Below are positions 1 through 7,560 of a stretch of 64,000 nt of DNA, piece after piece. A model generated the notes under the pieces. That model did no database searches. It was not told the origin of the DNA and saw nothing but the letters and a program-made list of their open reading frames with translations. Numbering within the stretch: the stretch's first letter is position 1; each line of letters begins with the position of its first letter. Origin of the DNA: Pseudoxanthomonas indica. GTDB taxonomy: Bacteria; Pseudomonadota; Gammaproteobacteria; Xanthomonadales; Xanthomonadaceae. A program made the position numbers and the translations under genes. Location of the stretch: assembly GCF_900167565.1 (NCBI RefSeq), contig NZ_FUZV01000002.1, positions 1,116,001-1,180,000 of the forward strand, given 5' to 3'.

Positions 1-1659
1 CTCAGCGCCGAACAACTGCCCGAGGCGCGCAAGCGTGCCGCCCAGGCGCTGCAGGAAGAGCGGCTGTACGCCGGCGCCGATGACGCCATCCCCTTGTTCC
101 TGGCCATACGCCGGCTGGCGCCGGAGGATGCCGGCGCCCGCGCCGGACTGGACCGTGCACTGGACAGCCTGCTGCGACAGGGCGAGCGCGCCCTCAAGCG
201 CGCCGAGGATCGCGATGACGCCGCGCGCGAGGCCGCGCAGATCGCCGCCGTGGCGCGCGCCATCGATCCCAACGACGATGCGGTGGTGGCCTATCTGGGG
301 CGGGTCGACGAAGTCGAACAGCTCAGTCGCCTGAACCAGGCCAGCGAACGCGCGCTCCGCGAGGGACGGCTGGGCGAGAACGGCGGCGGCGCGCTGGCCG
401 GCTTCCGCGAAGTGCTGAAATGGAAACCCGGCCAGCCGCGTGCGCGCCAGGGCGTGGCCGCCGTGGAAAGTGACTTGATACGCCGGGCCGAAGACGCTGC
501 GCTGGCCGGCGATTTCGATACCGCCCAGATCTGGTTGAACCATGCCGCGCGCGTGCGCGAACAGGCGCCCACGGTGGCTGACGCACGCCAGCGGGTGGAC
601 GGCATCCGCATTGGTCGCATCGCCGCGCTGCGCGAGAGTGGCGTGCGCGATCTGGCCTCGCCGCTGGGGCTGAAGGGGGCGCGCGAAAAACTCGCCGAAG
701 TGTTGCGGATTGCCGAGCCCGGAGACCCGGTGGCGGCGGATTTCCGCCTGCGTATCGAACTGGCCACCCACTACGGCCTGTTCCGGCCGGGCCAGGCGTT
801 CACCGACGCGATGACCGGCGGTGGGCGTGGACCCGAGATGATGGTGGTGCCGCACGGCGCCTTCCAGATGGGCGCGGGCGAAGACGAACTGGGCGCCGGC
901 GATGCGGAGAAGCCGGCGCATTACGTGCGCTTTGACCGCGGCTTCGCGATGTCGCGCACACCGGTGACGGTGGGCCAGTACCGCCGCTTCGTGCAGGCCA
1001 CCGGCTATCGGCCGCGTGCGACCCGGCGCGGTCATTCCATCGTCTACGACGAGCGCAGCGGCAACTTCGTGCGCCGCAGCGGGGTGGACTGGCAGTCCGA
1101 CTACAGCGGCGCGCCCGCGCGCGCCGACATGCCGGTGCTGCACGTGAGCGTCTACGACGCCGAAGCCTATGCCGAGTGGCTGGCCCAGCAGACCGGCCAC
1201 GGCTATCGCCTGCCCAGCGAAGCCGAGTTCGAGTACAGCGTGCGTGCCGGTACGCAGGGTCGCTATCCCTGGGGCAATGGCCAGCCGCCGGACGATTTCG
1301 GCAACCTCACCGGCGGCAATGATGTCTCGCCCAGCGGACGCCACTGGAACAACGCCTTTGTCGGCTACGGCGACGGTTACTGGGGCGCGGCGCCAGTGGC
1401 CAACTTCCGCGCCAATCGCTGGGGTCTTCACGACCTCGGTGGCAATGTCAGCGAATGGGTGGCCGATTGCTGGCACGCCTCGTACCGGCGGGCGCCGGCC
1501 GATGGTGCGGCCTGGTTCAATCCGGGCTGCCGCGCACGGGTGGTGCGAGGCGCCTCCTGGGCCAGCGCGCCGGTGCAGGCGCGGGCGGCATGGCGCTCGT
1601 CCTCGGATTCGGATATGACTAATGCGCGCGTGGGTTTCCGGGTGGTACGTGGTATCTAG
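1..1659 (+). CDS. SUMF1/formylglycine-generating-enzyme family protein (5' partial)
   Basis: The reading frame is open from base 1, so the N-terminus lies outside the window; the TTG at 94 is internal. About 270 visible N-terminal residues are helical, charged and Ala/Arg rich without a family I recognise. From about base 835 to the end is a FGE-sulfatase (SUMF1/EgtB/PvdO) domain: it opens with MMVVPHGAFQMG, then SRTPVTVGQYRRF, RLPSEAEFEYSVRAG, YPWG, LHDLGGNVSEWVADCW, VVRGASW and ends RVGFRVV, all classic blocks. Members oxidise a cysteine to formylglycine or are non-haem-iron or non-catalytic relatives; the substrate here is unknown. The family call is firm, the function is not. Confidence 0.85.
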   Translation, partial: LSAEQLPEARKRAAQALQEERLYAGADDAIPLFLAIRRLAPEDAGARAGLDRALDSLLRQGERALKRAEDRDDAAREAAQIAAVARAIDPNDDAVVAYLGRVDEVEQLSRLNQASERALREGRLGENGGGALAGFREVLKWKPGQPRARQGVAAVESDLIRRAEDAALAGDFDTAQIWLNHAARVREQAPTVADARQRVDGIRIGRIAALRESGVRDLASPLGLKGAREKLAEVLRIAEPGDPVAADFRLRIELATHYGLFRPGQAFTDAMTGGGRGPEMMVVPHGAFQMGAGEDELGAGDAEKPAHYVRFDRGFAMSRTPVTVGQYRRFVQATGYRPRATRRGHSIVYDERSGNFVRRSGVDWQSDYSGAPARADMPVLHVSVYDAEAYAEWLAQQTGHGYRLPSEAEFEYSVRAGTQGRYPWGNGQPPDDFGNLTGGNDVSPSGRHWNNAFVGYGDGYWGAAPVANFRANRWGLHDLGGNVSEWVADCWHASYRRAPADGAAWFNPGCRARVVRGASWASAPVQARAAWRSSSDSDMTNARVGFRVVRGI

Positions 1660-1702
1660 CGCGGCCCGACCGCGTCCTTCGACAGCAGGCAAGGAGTAGG
1701 CG

Positions 1703-2623
1703 ATGCGCAACGATCCCTTCGGCCAGGGCAATTACCAGCAAGGCGGCACGCGTCGACGCGGCGGTGGTTTCAACCTGCGCTGGATCATCCTGCTGGGATT
1801 CGCCGGCTATGCGGCGTTCTACTGGTTTTCCAATCGCGTCGTGGATCCCTACAGCGGTGAAAAGGTGTTGATCGACAACTCGATCAGCGTCGAGGAAGAA
1901 AAGGCCATGGGCCTGCAGGCGTATCAGGAAATCCTGCAGCAGGAACGTCCGGTGGATCCCAACACGCCGTTCGCGCGCGACGTGCGTGAGATCGCCCGTC
2001 GCCTGGTCAGCAAGATTCCGCAGGTGGAAGCCGCCATCGCGCAGGAACGCGGCACCCAGCCCACCGGCAACTGGAAGACCTTCGAGTGGGAGGTCAACGT
2101 GATCCAGTCCGACCAGGCCAATGCCTTCTGCCTGCCCGGCGGCAAGATGGCCGTCTACACCGGCCTGCAACCGGTCGCGCAGAATGCCGACGCGATGGCG
2201 GTGGTGATGGGCCACGAAATCGCCCACGCCTTGCTGCGCCACGGCGCGCAGCGCATGTCGCAGCAGAAGCTCACCCAGATCGGGCAGATGGCGGGGGCCA
2301 TGAGCGGCATGGATCCGCAGCAACAGCAGATGGTGATGGCGGCGATGGGCTACGGCTACCTGTTGCCCTATGCGCGCAGCCACGAAACCCAGGCCGACGA
2401 AGTGGGCCTGATGCTGGCGGCCGCGGCCTGCTTTGATCCGCAGGAGGCGGTGCCGCTGTGGGAACGCATGAGCCAGGCCAGCGGCGGTGAAGCGCCGCCG
2501 GAGTTTTCCTCCACCCATCCCAATCCCGGCACGCGCATCCAGAACCTGACCGCGCTGATGCCCAAGGCGATGGAATATCGCCAGCGCTTCTGCCAGGCGG
2601 GCAGCGCCGGGGCCGGGCAGTGA
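1703..2623 (+). CDS. M48-family zinc metalloprotease, membrane anchored
   Basis: 306 residues starting at ATG 1703 behind AAGGAG at 1691. A Gly/Arg-rich cytoplasmic tail is followed by one transmembrane segment (about residues 26-43, WIILLGFAGYAAFYWF), so the peptidase domain should be periplasmic. The zinc motif HEIAH (H171, E172, H175) sits in VVMGHEIAHALLRHG, and the third ligand is probably the Glu in SHETQADEVGL (about E233). The C-terminal block SSTHPNPGTRIQNL is typical of the LoiP/BepA-like M48 group that degrades or refolds envelope proteins. The following gene overlaps by four bases (GTGA), so the two are translationally coupled. Substrate unknown. Confidence 0.85.
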   Translation: MRNDPFGQGNYQQGGTRRRGGGFNLRWIILLGFAGYAAFYWFSNRVVDPYSGEKVLIDNSISVEEEKAMGLQAYQEILQQERPVDPNTPFARDVREIARRLVSKIPQVEAAIAQERGTQPTGNWKTFEWEVNVIQSDQANAFCLPGGKMAVYTGLQPVAQNADAMAVVMGHEIAHALLRHGAQRMSQQKLTQIGQMAGAMSGMDPQQQQMVMAAMGYGYLLPYARSHETQADEVGLMLAAAACFDPQEAVPLWERMSQASGGEAPPEFSSTHPNPGTRIQNLTALMPKAMEYRQRFCQAGSAGAGQ

Positions 2624-3147
2624 AAGCGCGCCTGTCCGGCGTGCTGCTGGGCGTGCTGTTGATCAGCCCCGGCGTGCACGCCGAAATCAAGGATCAAGCC
2701 GCCAACGGATTCACTGTGGAGAACTCGCAGTGGGTGCCGGTGGCGCCCGCACAAGCCTGGCGCGGTCTGGTCCAGGACGTCGGCCAATGGTGGCCGGCGG
2801 ATCACACCTGGTGGGGCGATGCTTCGAAGTTGCACATCGATGCGCGCGCCGGTGGTTGCTTCTGCGAAATCGACGGGGACCGACAGGCGTGGCATATGAG
2901 CGTGGTCTTCGTCGAGCCGGACCAACTGCTGCGCATGAGCGGTGGCCTGGGCCCGTTGCAGGGCATGGGCCTGAGTGGTGCGCTCGAGTGGCGGCTGGTC
3001 GAGGAGAACCAGGGCACGCGCATCACCCTGTGGTACCGGGCGGGTGGCTACACGCCGGATGACCTGCGCGCGTTTGCCACGGTGGTGGACAAGGTCCAGG
3101 CCCAACAACTGGCGGGCCTGGCCGAGCATCTGCGCAAATCGCGCTGA
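2620..3147 (+). CDS. secreted SRPBCC/START-like domain protein
   Basis: 175 residues from a GTG that overlaps the stop codon of the M48 protease gene. The first 21 residues (MKARLSGVLLGVLLISPGVHA) form a signal peptide with a probable cleavage after VHA. The rest resembles the SRPBCC/AHSA1-like fold: VPVAPAQAWRGLVQDVGQWWP near the start, a central FVEPDQLLRMSGGLGP strand region, a TRITLWYRAGG strand and a long C-terminal helix. A hydrophobic ligand-binding role is typical of the fold, but no ligand can be read from the sequence. Coupling to a periplasmic protease suggests an envelope function. Confidence 0.7.
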   Translation: MKARLSGVLLGVLLISPGVHAEIKDQAANGFTVENSQWVPVAPAQAWRGLVQDVGQWWPADHTWWGDASKLHIDARAGGCFCEIDGDRQAWHMSVVFVEPDQLLRMSGGLGPLQGMGLSGALEWRLVEENQGTRITLWYRAGGYTPDDLRAFATVVDKVQAQQLAGLAEHLRKSR

Positions 3148-3156
3148 GCCACCGCC

Positions 3157-3327
3157 TTACAGGCGGGCGAACACCGTGGCCGCCACCAGCAGCACGAAAC
3201 CGGACACCACCAGCCAGAACGCATGCGCGGCCAGCACCGGCACATAGCCCAGGCGCGCGGCGATGCCGGCGCCGCCCAGCAGCAGGGCGATCAGCCAGAC
3301 GCCAAAGGTGGGAGGGGTCAGTTTCAT
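3157..3327 (-). CDS. small two-helix inner-membrane protein
   Basis: A 56-residue gene read leftwards from ATG 3327 to TAA 3157, with AGGA spaced seven bases before the start. It begins MKLTPPTFGVWLIALLLGG and ends VVSGFVLLVAATVFARL. Two hydrophobic stretches (about residues 8-25 and 34-53) separated by a short loop indicate a two-pass membrane protein. No known family recognised. It lies 29 bases from the phaB gene further right on the other side of its promoter, on the same strand, so it may be the last gene of that transcript. Hypothetical. Confidence 0.55.
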   Translation of the reverse strand: MKLTPPTFGVWLIALLLGGAGIAARLGYVPVLAAHAFWLVVSGFVLLVAATVFARL

Positions 3328-3374
3328 TCAAAGTCCTGTGATGTCGAAAGGCGAGGCATCAGCATAGCCGCCGA

Positions 3375-4115
3375 TCAGAAACTCATGAAGAGCCCGCCAT
3401 TGACCGGCAGGTTGGCGCCCGTGATGTAACCGGTGGCGTCGTCGGTCAGGAAGGCCACCGCGCGGGCGATGTCTTCCGGCGCACCGATGCGGCCGACCGG
3501 GACTGAAGCCACCGTGCGTTCGCGCACCTCGGGCGGCATCGCGCGTGTCATCGGCGTTTCGATGTAACCCGGCGAGACGCTGTTGACGGTGATGCCCTTG
3601 GCCGCCACTTCGCGCGCCAGCGCCATGGTGAAGCCGTGCAGGCCGGCCTTGGCGGCGGCATAGTTGGTCTGGCCGAAGTTGCCGGTCTGCCCGCTGATTG
3701 AACTGATGTTGACCACGCGGCCAAAGCCGCGCGCCTGCATGCCGTCGATGGCGTGGCGGCACAGGTGGAAGGCGCTGCCCAGGTTGACGTCCAGCACCGC
3801 CTCCCATTGCGCCGGATCCATCTTGCGCAGGGTGGCATCGCGGGTGATGCCGGCGTTGTTGACCAGGATGTCGAGCGAACCGGCGTCGGCCTGCAGCGTG
3901 CGCACCAGTTCGCCGCAGGCCTGGTGATCGGCCACGTCCAGTTCGGCGACCTGGATGTCCAAGCCCGCGGTGGCCTGCTGGAACAGCGCCAGGCGCTCAG
4001 GCGTTACCGCCACATCGGCCGCGACCACGCTGCGCCCGGCCTGGGCCAACGCGATGCAAATCGCCGTACCCAGACCGCCCATGCCACCGGTCACCAACGC
4101 AACACGCTTGCTCAT
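3375..4115 (-). CDS. phaB: acetoacetyl-CoA reductase (SDR family), first copy
   Basis: 246 residues. NADPH-dependent reduction of acetoacetyl-CoA to (R)-3-hydroxybutyryl-CoA, the monomer-forming step of polyhydroxybutyrate synthesis. Short-chain dehydrogenase hallmarks are present: TGGMGGLG coenzyme loop at residues 9-16, LVNNAGIT, the catalytic Ser in SSISGQTGNFGQ, and YAAAK. SVSPGYIETPMT and the C-terminal TGANLPVNGG fit the PhaB/FabG subgroup, with PhaB favoured by the adjacent phaR. The divergence from the second copy at 4817 suggests an old duplication. The start has AAGG upstream. FabG-like specificity cannot be excluded. Confidence 0.8.
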   Translation of the reverse strand: MSKRVALVTGGMGGLGTAICIALAQAGRSVVAADVAVTPERLALFQQATAGLDIQVAELDVADHQACGELVRTLQADAGSLDILVNNAGITRDATLRKMDPAQWEAVLDVNLGSAFHLCRHAIDGMQARGFGRVVNISSISGQTGNFGQTNYAAAKAGLHGFTMALAREVAAKGITVNSVSPGYIETPMTRAMPPEVRERTVASVPVGRIGAPEDIARAVAFLTDDATGYITGANLPVNGGLFMSF

Positions 4116-4144
4116 CGAAGCCTTCCCAAATATTCGTGGACATG

Positions 4145-4172
4145 AAAAAGCCCGCGCCAGTCGGCGCGGGCT
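4145..4172 (-). terminator. Rho-independent terminator of phaR
   Basis: Read leftwards, a 10-bp perfect stem AGCCCGCGCC / GGCGCGGGCT with a 4-base loop is followed by five T residues. It lies 17 bases past the phaR stop and ahead of the phaB start, so the two genes are separate units. Confidence 0.85.
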
Positions 4173-4189
4173 GTCATCACTTGCAGGAA

Positions 4190-4720
4190 TCAGCGGGCGC
4201 GGGTCTTGGGCGTTTCGCGCGGTGTCTCGCGCGGCGCTTCCCGCGGCGCATCCTTGGGCTTGACCGTGGTCGGGCGACCCAGGCCACCGCCACTGAGATT
4301 ACGCTGGAATTCCTGCCAGATTTCCAGGTTGCGCTCGGTCAGCTGGTTCATCATGGTCCAGGGCGTCTGCCCCAGCAGGTTGCCCATCTGGCTGCGGAAC
4401 TGCTGCTGCTGCTCCATGAAGACCTGCATGCTGCGTTCCAGATAGTTGCCCATGAAACCCTGCATCGAGTCGCCGTAAAAACGGATGATCTGGCTCAGCA
4501 ACTGGGTGGACAGCACCGGGTCGCCATCCTGTTCCTGCTCGCTGATGATCTGCAGCAGGACCGTGCGGGTCAGGTCATCGCCGCTCTTGGCGTCACGGAC
4601 TTCAAAGTCTTCGCCATCGACGATCAACTGGCGAACGTCTTCGATCGTGATGTAACTGGAAATTTCGGTGTCGTAGAGACGGCGGTTCGGATACTTCTTG
4701 ATGATGCGGATCGCAGCCAT
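4190..4720 (-). CDS. phaR: polyhydroxyalkanoate synthesis repressor PhaR
   Basis: 176 residues. The N-terminal PHB/PHA accumulation regulator DNA-binding domain is unmistakable (IIKKYPNRRLYDTEISSYI, then DVRQLIVDGEDFEVRDAKSG), followed by LTRTVLLQIISEQEQ and a Gln/Met-rich segment that fits the PHB-granule-binding part. The C-terminal 25 residues are Arg/Pro/Glu repeats (REAPRETPRETPK). In known systems PhaR represses its own gene and the phasin gene and lets go when it binds nascent polymer. It sits between two phaB copies; no phaC or phaP is in the window. A TGC/GCA-rich palindrome just upstream is a candidate autoregulatory site. Confidence 0.93.
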   Translation of the reverse strand: MAAIRIIKKYPNRRLYDTEISSYITIEDVRQLIVDGEDFEVRDAKSGDDLTRTVLLQIISEQEQDGDPVLSTQLLSQIIRFYGDSMQGFMGNYLERSMQVFMEQQQQFRSQMGNLLGQTPWTMMNQLTERNLEIWQEFQRNLSGGGLGRPTTVKPKDAPREAPRETPRETPKTRAR

Positions 4721-4743
4721 GGAGCAAGCACTCTAACGACGTG

Positions 4744-4786
4744 ATGCTGCGCAGCATGACGCAGCGCAGCAGCCCTTGCAACAGGG
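4744..4786 (-). promoter_or_regulatory. TGC/GCA-rich palindromic region upstream of phaR, candidate PhaR operator
   Basis: A perfect 14-bp palindrome ATGCTGCGCAGCAT at 4744-4757 starts 24 bases before the phaR start codon and is followed by GACGCAGCGCAGCAGC and TTGCAA. PhaR proteins of other bacteria are known to bind TGC-rich sites of the CTGC-spacer-GCAG type, so autoregulation from here is a reasonable inference. It could also act as the end of the right-hand phaB transcript, as it lies 60 bases past that stop. Confidence 0.45.
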
Positions 4787-4816
4787 CCAATGGCAGGGTG
4801 CCCTGTTCAGGAAAAC

Positions 4817-5557
4817 TCACCAGCCCATATGGTGGCCACCGTTGATGTCGAGGTTGGAGCCGGTGATCCAGCCGGCTTCCTCGGCGACCAGGAAGGCCAC
4901 GGCATAGGCGATTTCCTCGGGGTGGCCGAGCCGGCCGGTGGGGATGTCGGCGGCAATCTTGGCGCGCACTTCCTCGGGCACGGCCATCACCATGTCGGTG
5001 GCCACATAGCCGGGCGAGACGGTATTGACGGTGATGCCGAGCTTGGCGTTTTCGCGCGCCAGCGAAATGGTGAAGCCGTGCATGCCGGCCTTGGCGGCGG
5101 CGTAGTTGGCCTGGCCGTACTGGCCCTTGAGACCGTTGATGGAACTGATCTGGATGATCCGGCCCCACTTGCGATCCCGCATGCCCTCGATTACCGGCCG
5201 GGTCATGTTGAACACCGAATTGAGGTTGGTGTTGATCACCTCGTTCCACTGCAACGCGCTCATGCGATGGAAGGTGGTGTCGCGGGTGATGCCGGCGTTG
5301 TTGATCAAGACCTCGATGGGACCGACGTCGGCTTCCACGCGGCGGACCAGCGCTTCGGCTTCCTCGGCGGAGGTGACGTCGCCGGGAAAGATCGCGATGT
5401 CGAATCCCTGCTCGCGCATCTGCTGCTGCCAGGCCCTGGCTTTGTCCTCGCTGCGGTAGTTGGTGGCGACCTGATGGCCGAGGCTGGCCAGCTTCTTGCA
5501 AATGGCGGTACCGATACCGCCGGTGCCACCAGTAACCAACGCAACGCGGGTAGTCAT
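4817..5557 (-). CDS. phaB: acetoacetyl-CoA reductase (SDR family), second copy
   Basis: 246 residues, starting at ATG 5557 (MTTRVALVTGGTGGIG) with GGAG eight bases upstream; an upstream in-frame GTG (5593) lacks such support. Catalyses NADPH-dependent acetoacetyl-CoA reduction for PHB synthesis. TGGTGGIG, NNAGITRDTTFHRM, SSINGLKGQYGQANYAAAK and the final SNLDINGGHHMGW match the PhaB subfamily closely, more so than the copy at 3375. The two copies flank phaR on the same strand, which suggests they are used under different conditions or that one has drifted in substrate range. Confidence 0.9.
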   Translation of the reverse strand: MTTRVALVTGGTGGIGTAICKKLASLGHQVATNYRSEDKARAWQQQMREQGFDIAIFPGDVTSAEEAEALVRRVEADVGPIEVLINNAGITRDTTFHRMSALQWNEVINTNLNSVFNMTRPVIEGMRDRKWGRIIQISSINGLKGQYGQANYAAAKAGMHGFTISLARENAKLGITVNTVSPGYVATDMVMAVPEEVRAKIAADIPTGRLGHPEEIAYAVAFLVAEEAGWITGSNLDINGGHHMGW

Positions 5558-5618
5558 GAAAGTGTCTCCAGGTGGGGGGACGCGGGGCGACACGATCGAT
5601 CCCGCGTTGTTTCGGATT

Positions 5619-6557
5619 CTAGACAGCCGTGGAGTCAGTTTTGTTGTGCAACGCAGAAACCGGCAACCGGCCTTGTTTTGGTATGCGTGCCGGGTCGAAG
5701 GCGGGCACGGCCGCGGACATCAGGGAAGCCAGCGGCGCCTGCCACGGCAAGCGCCGCGGATCCTGCCCGAGGGCCTCCCAGACCAGCCGCAGGGCGGGCT
5801 TGGGATCGGCGCCATCCACCGGTGCGGCAGCCAGCGACTTGGACAGCTTCTGGCCATCGGCGCCGATAAGCAACGGCAGATGCAGATAGCGCGGCGTGCT
5901 CCAGCCCAGCGCATGCTGCAACAGGATTTGCCGGGGCGTGGAATCGAGCAGGTCGGCGCCGCGGACAATATCGGTCATGCCCTGGTCGGCATCGTCCACC
6001 ACCACGGCCAATTGGTAGGCCCACTGCCCGTCGGCGCGGCGCAGCACGACATCGCCCACCTGCGCGTGCACATCTTGCTGGTACTGACCCTGCAGACCGT
6101 CGTGGAAACCGATGACTGCGCCGGGCGCCACCCGCAATCGCCAGGCCGGATGCGCACGCTCGCGCCGGGCCACACAGGCGTGGTGGATGCCACCGGTAGC
6201 GGCCAGCTCGGTGCGGCTGCAATGGCAGGCGAAGGCCAGGTCGCGGTTCACCAGCGACTGCAGCACCTGCGCGTAACGCTCACCGCGCTGGCTCTGCCAG
6301 ACCACCGGCCCATCCGGCGCCAGTCCGAACGCGGCCAGGGTATCCATCTGCTGCTGCGCCGCCCCGGCCACCGTGCGCGGGCCATCCACGTCCTCGATGC
6401 GCAGCCACCATTGGCCGCCCGCCTGCCGTGCCAGCAGCCAACTGCCGACCGCCGCCAGCAACGAGCCCAGATGCAGCGGGCCGGTGGGCGAGGGCGCAAA
6501 GCGGCCACGATAAGTGGAGGGTGGCGACATGGGAGAGCGTGCGACCATCGCGTTCAA
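5619..6557 (-). CDS. gluQ: glutamyl-Q tRNA(Asp) synthetase
   Basis: About 312 residues. A truncated GluRS paralogue that attaches glutamate to the queuosine of tRNA(Asp). FAPSPTGPLHLGSLLAAVGSW carries the HIGH-like motif, RIEDVDGPR follows, the zinc-site cysteines sit in ACHCSRTEL and HHACVARRER, and GQKLSKSLAA is the KMSKS-like signature. The anticodon-binding domain of GluRS is absent, as expected. The most upstream start is a TTG at 6557 with GAGG eight bases before it; ATG 6548 and ATG 6530 are alternatives, so the first few residues are uncertain. Divergent from htpX. Confidence 0.92.
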   Translation of the reverse strand: MNAMVARSPMSPPSTYRGRFAPSPTGPLHLGSLLAAVGSWLLARQAGGQWWLRIEDVDGPRTVAGAAQQQMDTLAAFGLAPDGPVVWQSQRGERYAQVLQSLVNRDLAFACHCSRTELAATGGIHHACVARRERAHPAWRLRVAPGAVIGFHDGLQGQYQQDVHAQVGDVVLRRADGQWAYQLAVVVDDADQGMTDIVRGADLLDSTPRQILLQHALGWSTPRYLHLPLLIGADGQKLSKSLAAAPVDGADPKPALRLVWEALGQDPRRLPWQAPLASLMSAAVPAFDPARIPKQGRLPVSALHNKTDSTAV

Positions 6558-6581
6558 AGCTGAATCCTCGGTCAGCTACGT

Positions 6582-6595
6582 GCTTGAATTCAAGC
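6582..6595. repeat. perfect 14-bp palindrome between gluQ and htpX
   Basis: GCTTGAATTCAAGC, 24 bases before the gluQ start and 55 before htpX. CTTGAA resembles the -35 box of heat-shock (sigma-32) promoters, but no matching -10 (CCCCAT-type) is found at the right distance. Confidence 0.4.
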
Positions 6596-6650
6596 CACCT
6601 GATCCGCAGATTCGCCGGGACTCTCCTTATTCCCCCGCGTGGAGCGCACC

Positions 6651-7535
6651 GTGTTCAATCGTATCGCCCTGTTCCTTGCCACCAACCTGGCCGTGCTGGT
6701 GCTGGCCAGCGTCGTGATGTCGCTGCTGGGCGTGAACCCGAACCAGATGTCCGGGCTGTTGGTGATGGCGGCCATCTTTGGGTTTGGCGGCTCGCTGATT
6801 TCGTTGCTGCTGTCCAAGACCATGGCGCTGCGGGCCACCGGTGCGCACGTCATCGAACAGCCGCGCAATGACGCCGAGCAATGGCTGGTGACCACCGTGC
6901 AGCGCCAGGCGCAGGCGGCGGGCATCGGCATGCCGCAGGTGGCGATTTACGACGCGCCGGAGATCAACGCCTTTGCCACCGGCGCCAATCGCAACAATGC
7001 GTTGGTGGCCGTTTCCACCGGCCTGTTGCGGGCTATGGACCGGGACGAGGCCGAGGCCGTGCTGGGCCACGAGGTCAGCCATGTCGCCAACGGTGACATG
7101 GTCACGATGGCCTTGTTGCAGGGCGTGCTGAATACCTTCGTGATCGTGCTGGCGCGCGTGGTGGGCGGGATCATCGATGGCTATCTGTCGGGCAACCGCA
7201 GCGAGAACAGTGGGCGCGGTTTTGCGTACTACATCATCGTGATGGTGCTGGAAGTGGTGTTCGGCCTGTTCGCGACCATGATCGCGATGTGGTTCTCGCG
7301 TCGTCGCGAGTTCCGCGCCGATGCGGGTGGTGCGTCGTTGGCGGGCCGCCACAAGATGATTGCGGCGCTGGAGCGTCTGAATGCCCAGCATGCGCAGAGC
7401 ACGCTGCCGGCGCAGGTGGAGGCGTTTGGTATCGCCGGTGGCGTGGGTCAGGGTTTGAAGCGCCTGTTCCTCAGCCATCCGCCGCTGGAAGTTCGCATTG
7501 CCGCTTTGCGTAATTCGCAGTCGACGGTGGTTTGA
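6651..7535 (+). CDS. htpX: membrane-bound zinc protease HtpX
   Basis: 294 residues when started at GTG 6651 ([19 protein letters not shown]), which has GGAG six bases before it and matches the usual HtpX N-terminus; an in-frame GTG at 6639 is less likely. Inner-membrane M48 protease that degrades misfolded membrane proteins. Two N-terminal transmembrane helices, the zinc motif HEVSH in [13 protein letters not shown], two further membrane segments (about residues 155-175 and 190-215), the distal Glu region [10 protein letters not shown] and [14 protein letters not shown] are all present. Usually induced by heat or envelope stress; a CTTGAA-containing palindrome lies upstream. Confidence 0.95.
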   Translation: MFNRIALFLATNLAVLVLASVVMSLLGVNPNQMSGLLVMAAIFGFGGSLISLLLSKTMALRATGAHVIEQPRNDAEQWLVTTVQRQAQAAGIGMPQVAIYDAPEINAFATGANRNNALVAVSTGLLRAMDRDEAEAVLGHEVSHVANGDMVTMALLQGVLNTFVIVLARVVGGIIDGYLSGNRSENSGRGFAYYIIVMVLEVVFGLFATMIAMWFSRRREFRADAGGASLAGRHKMIAALERLNAQHAQSTLPAQVEAFGIAGGVGQGLKRLFLSHPPLEVRIAALRNSQSTVV

Positions 7536-7560
7536 ATCTGTTGGACAAATCGCTGCAGTT

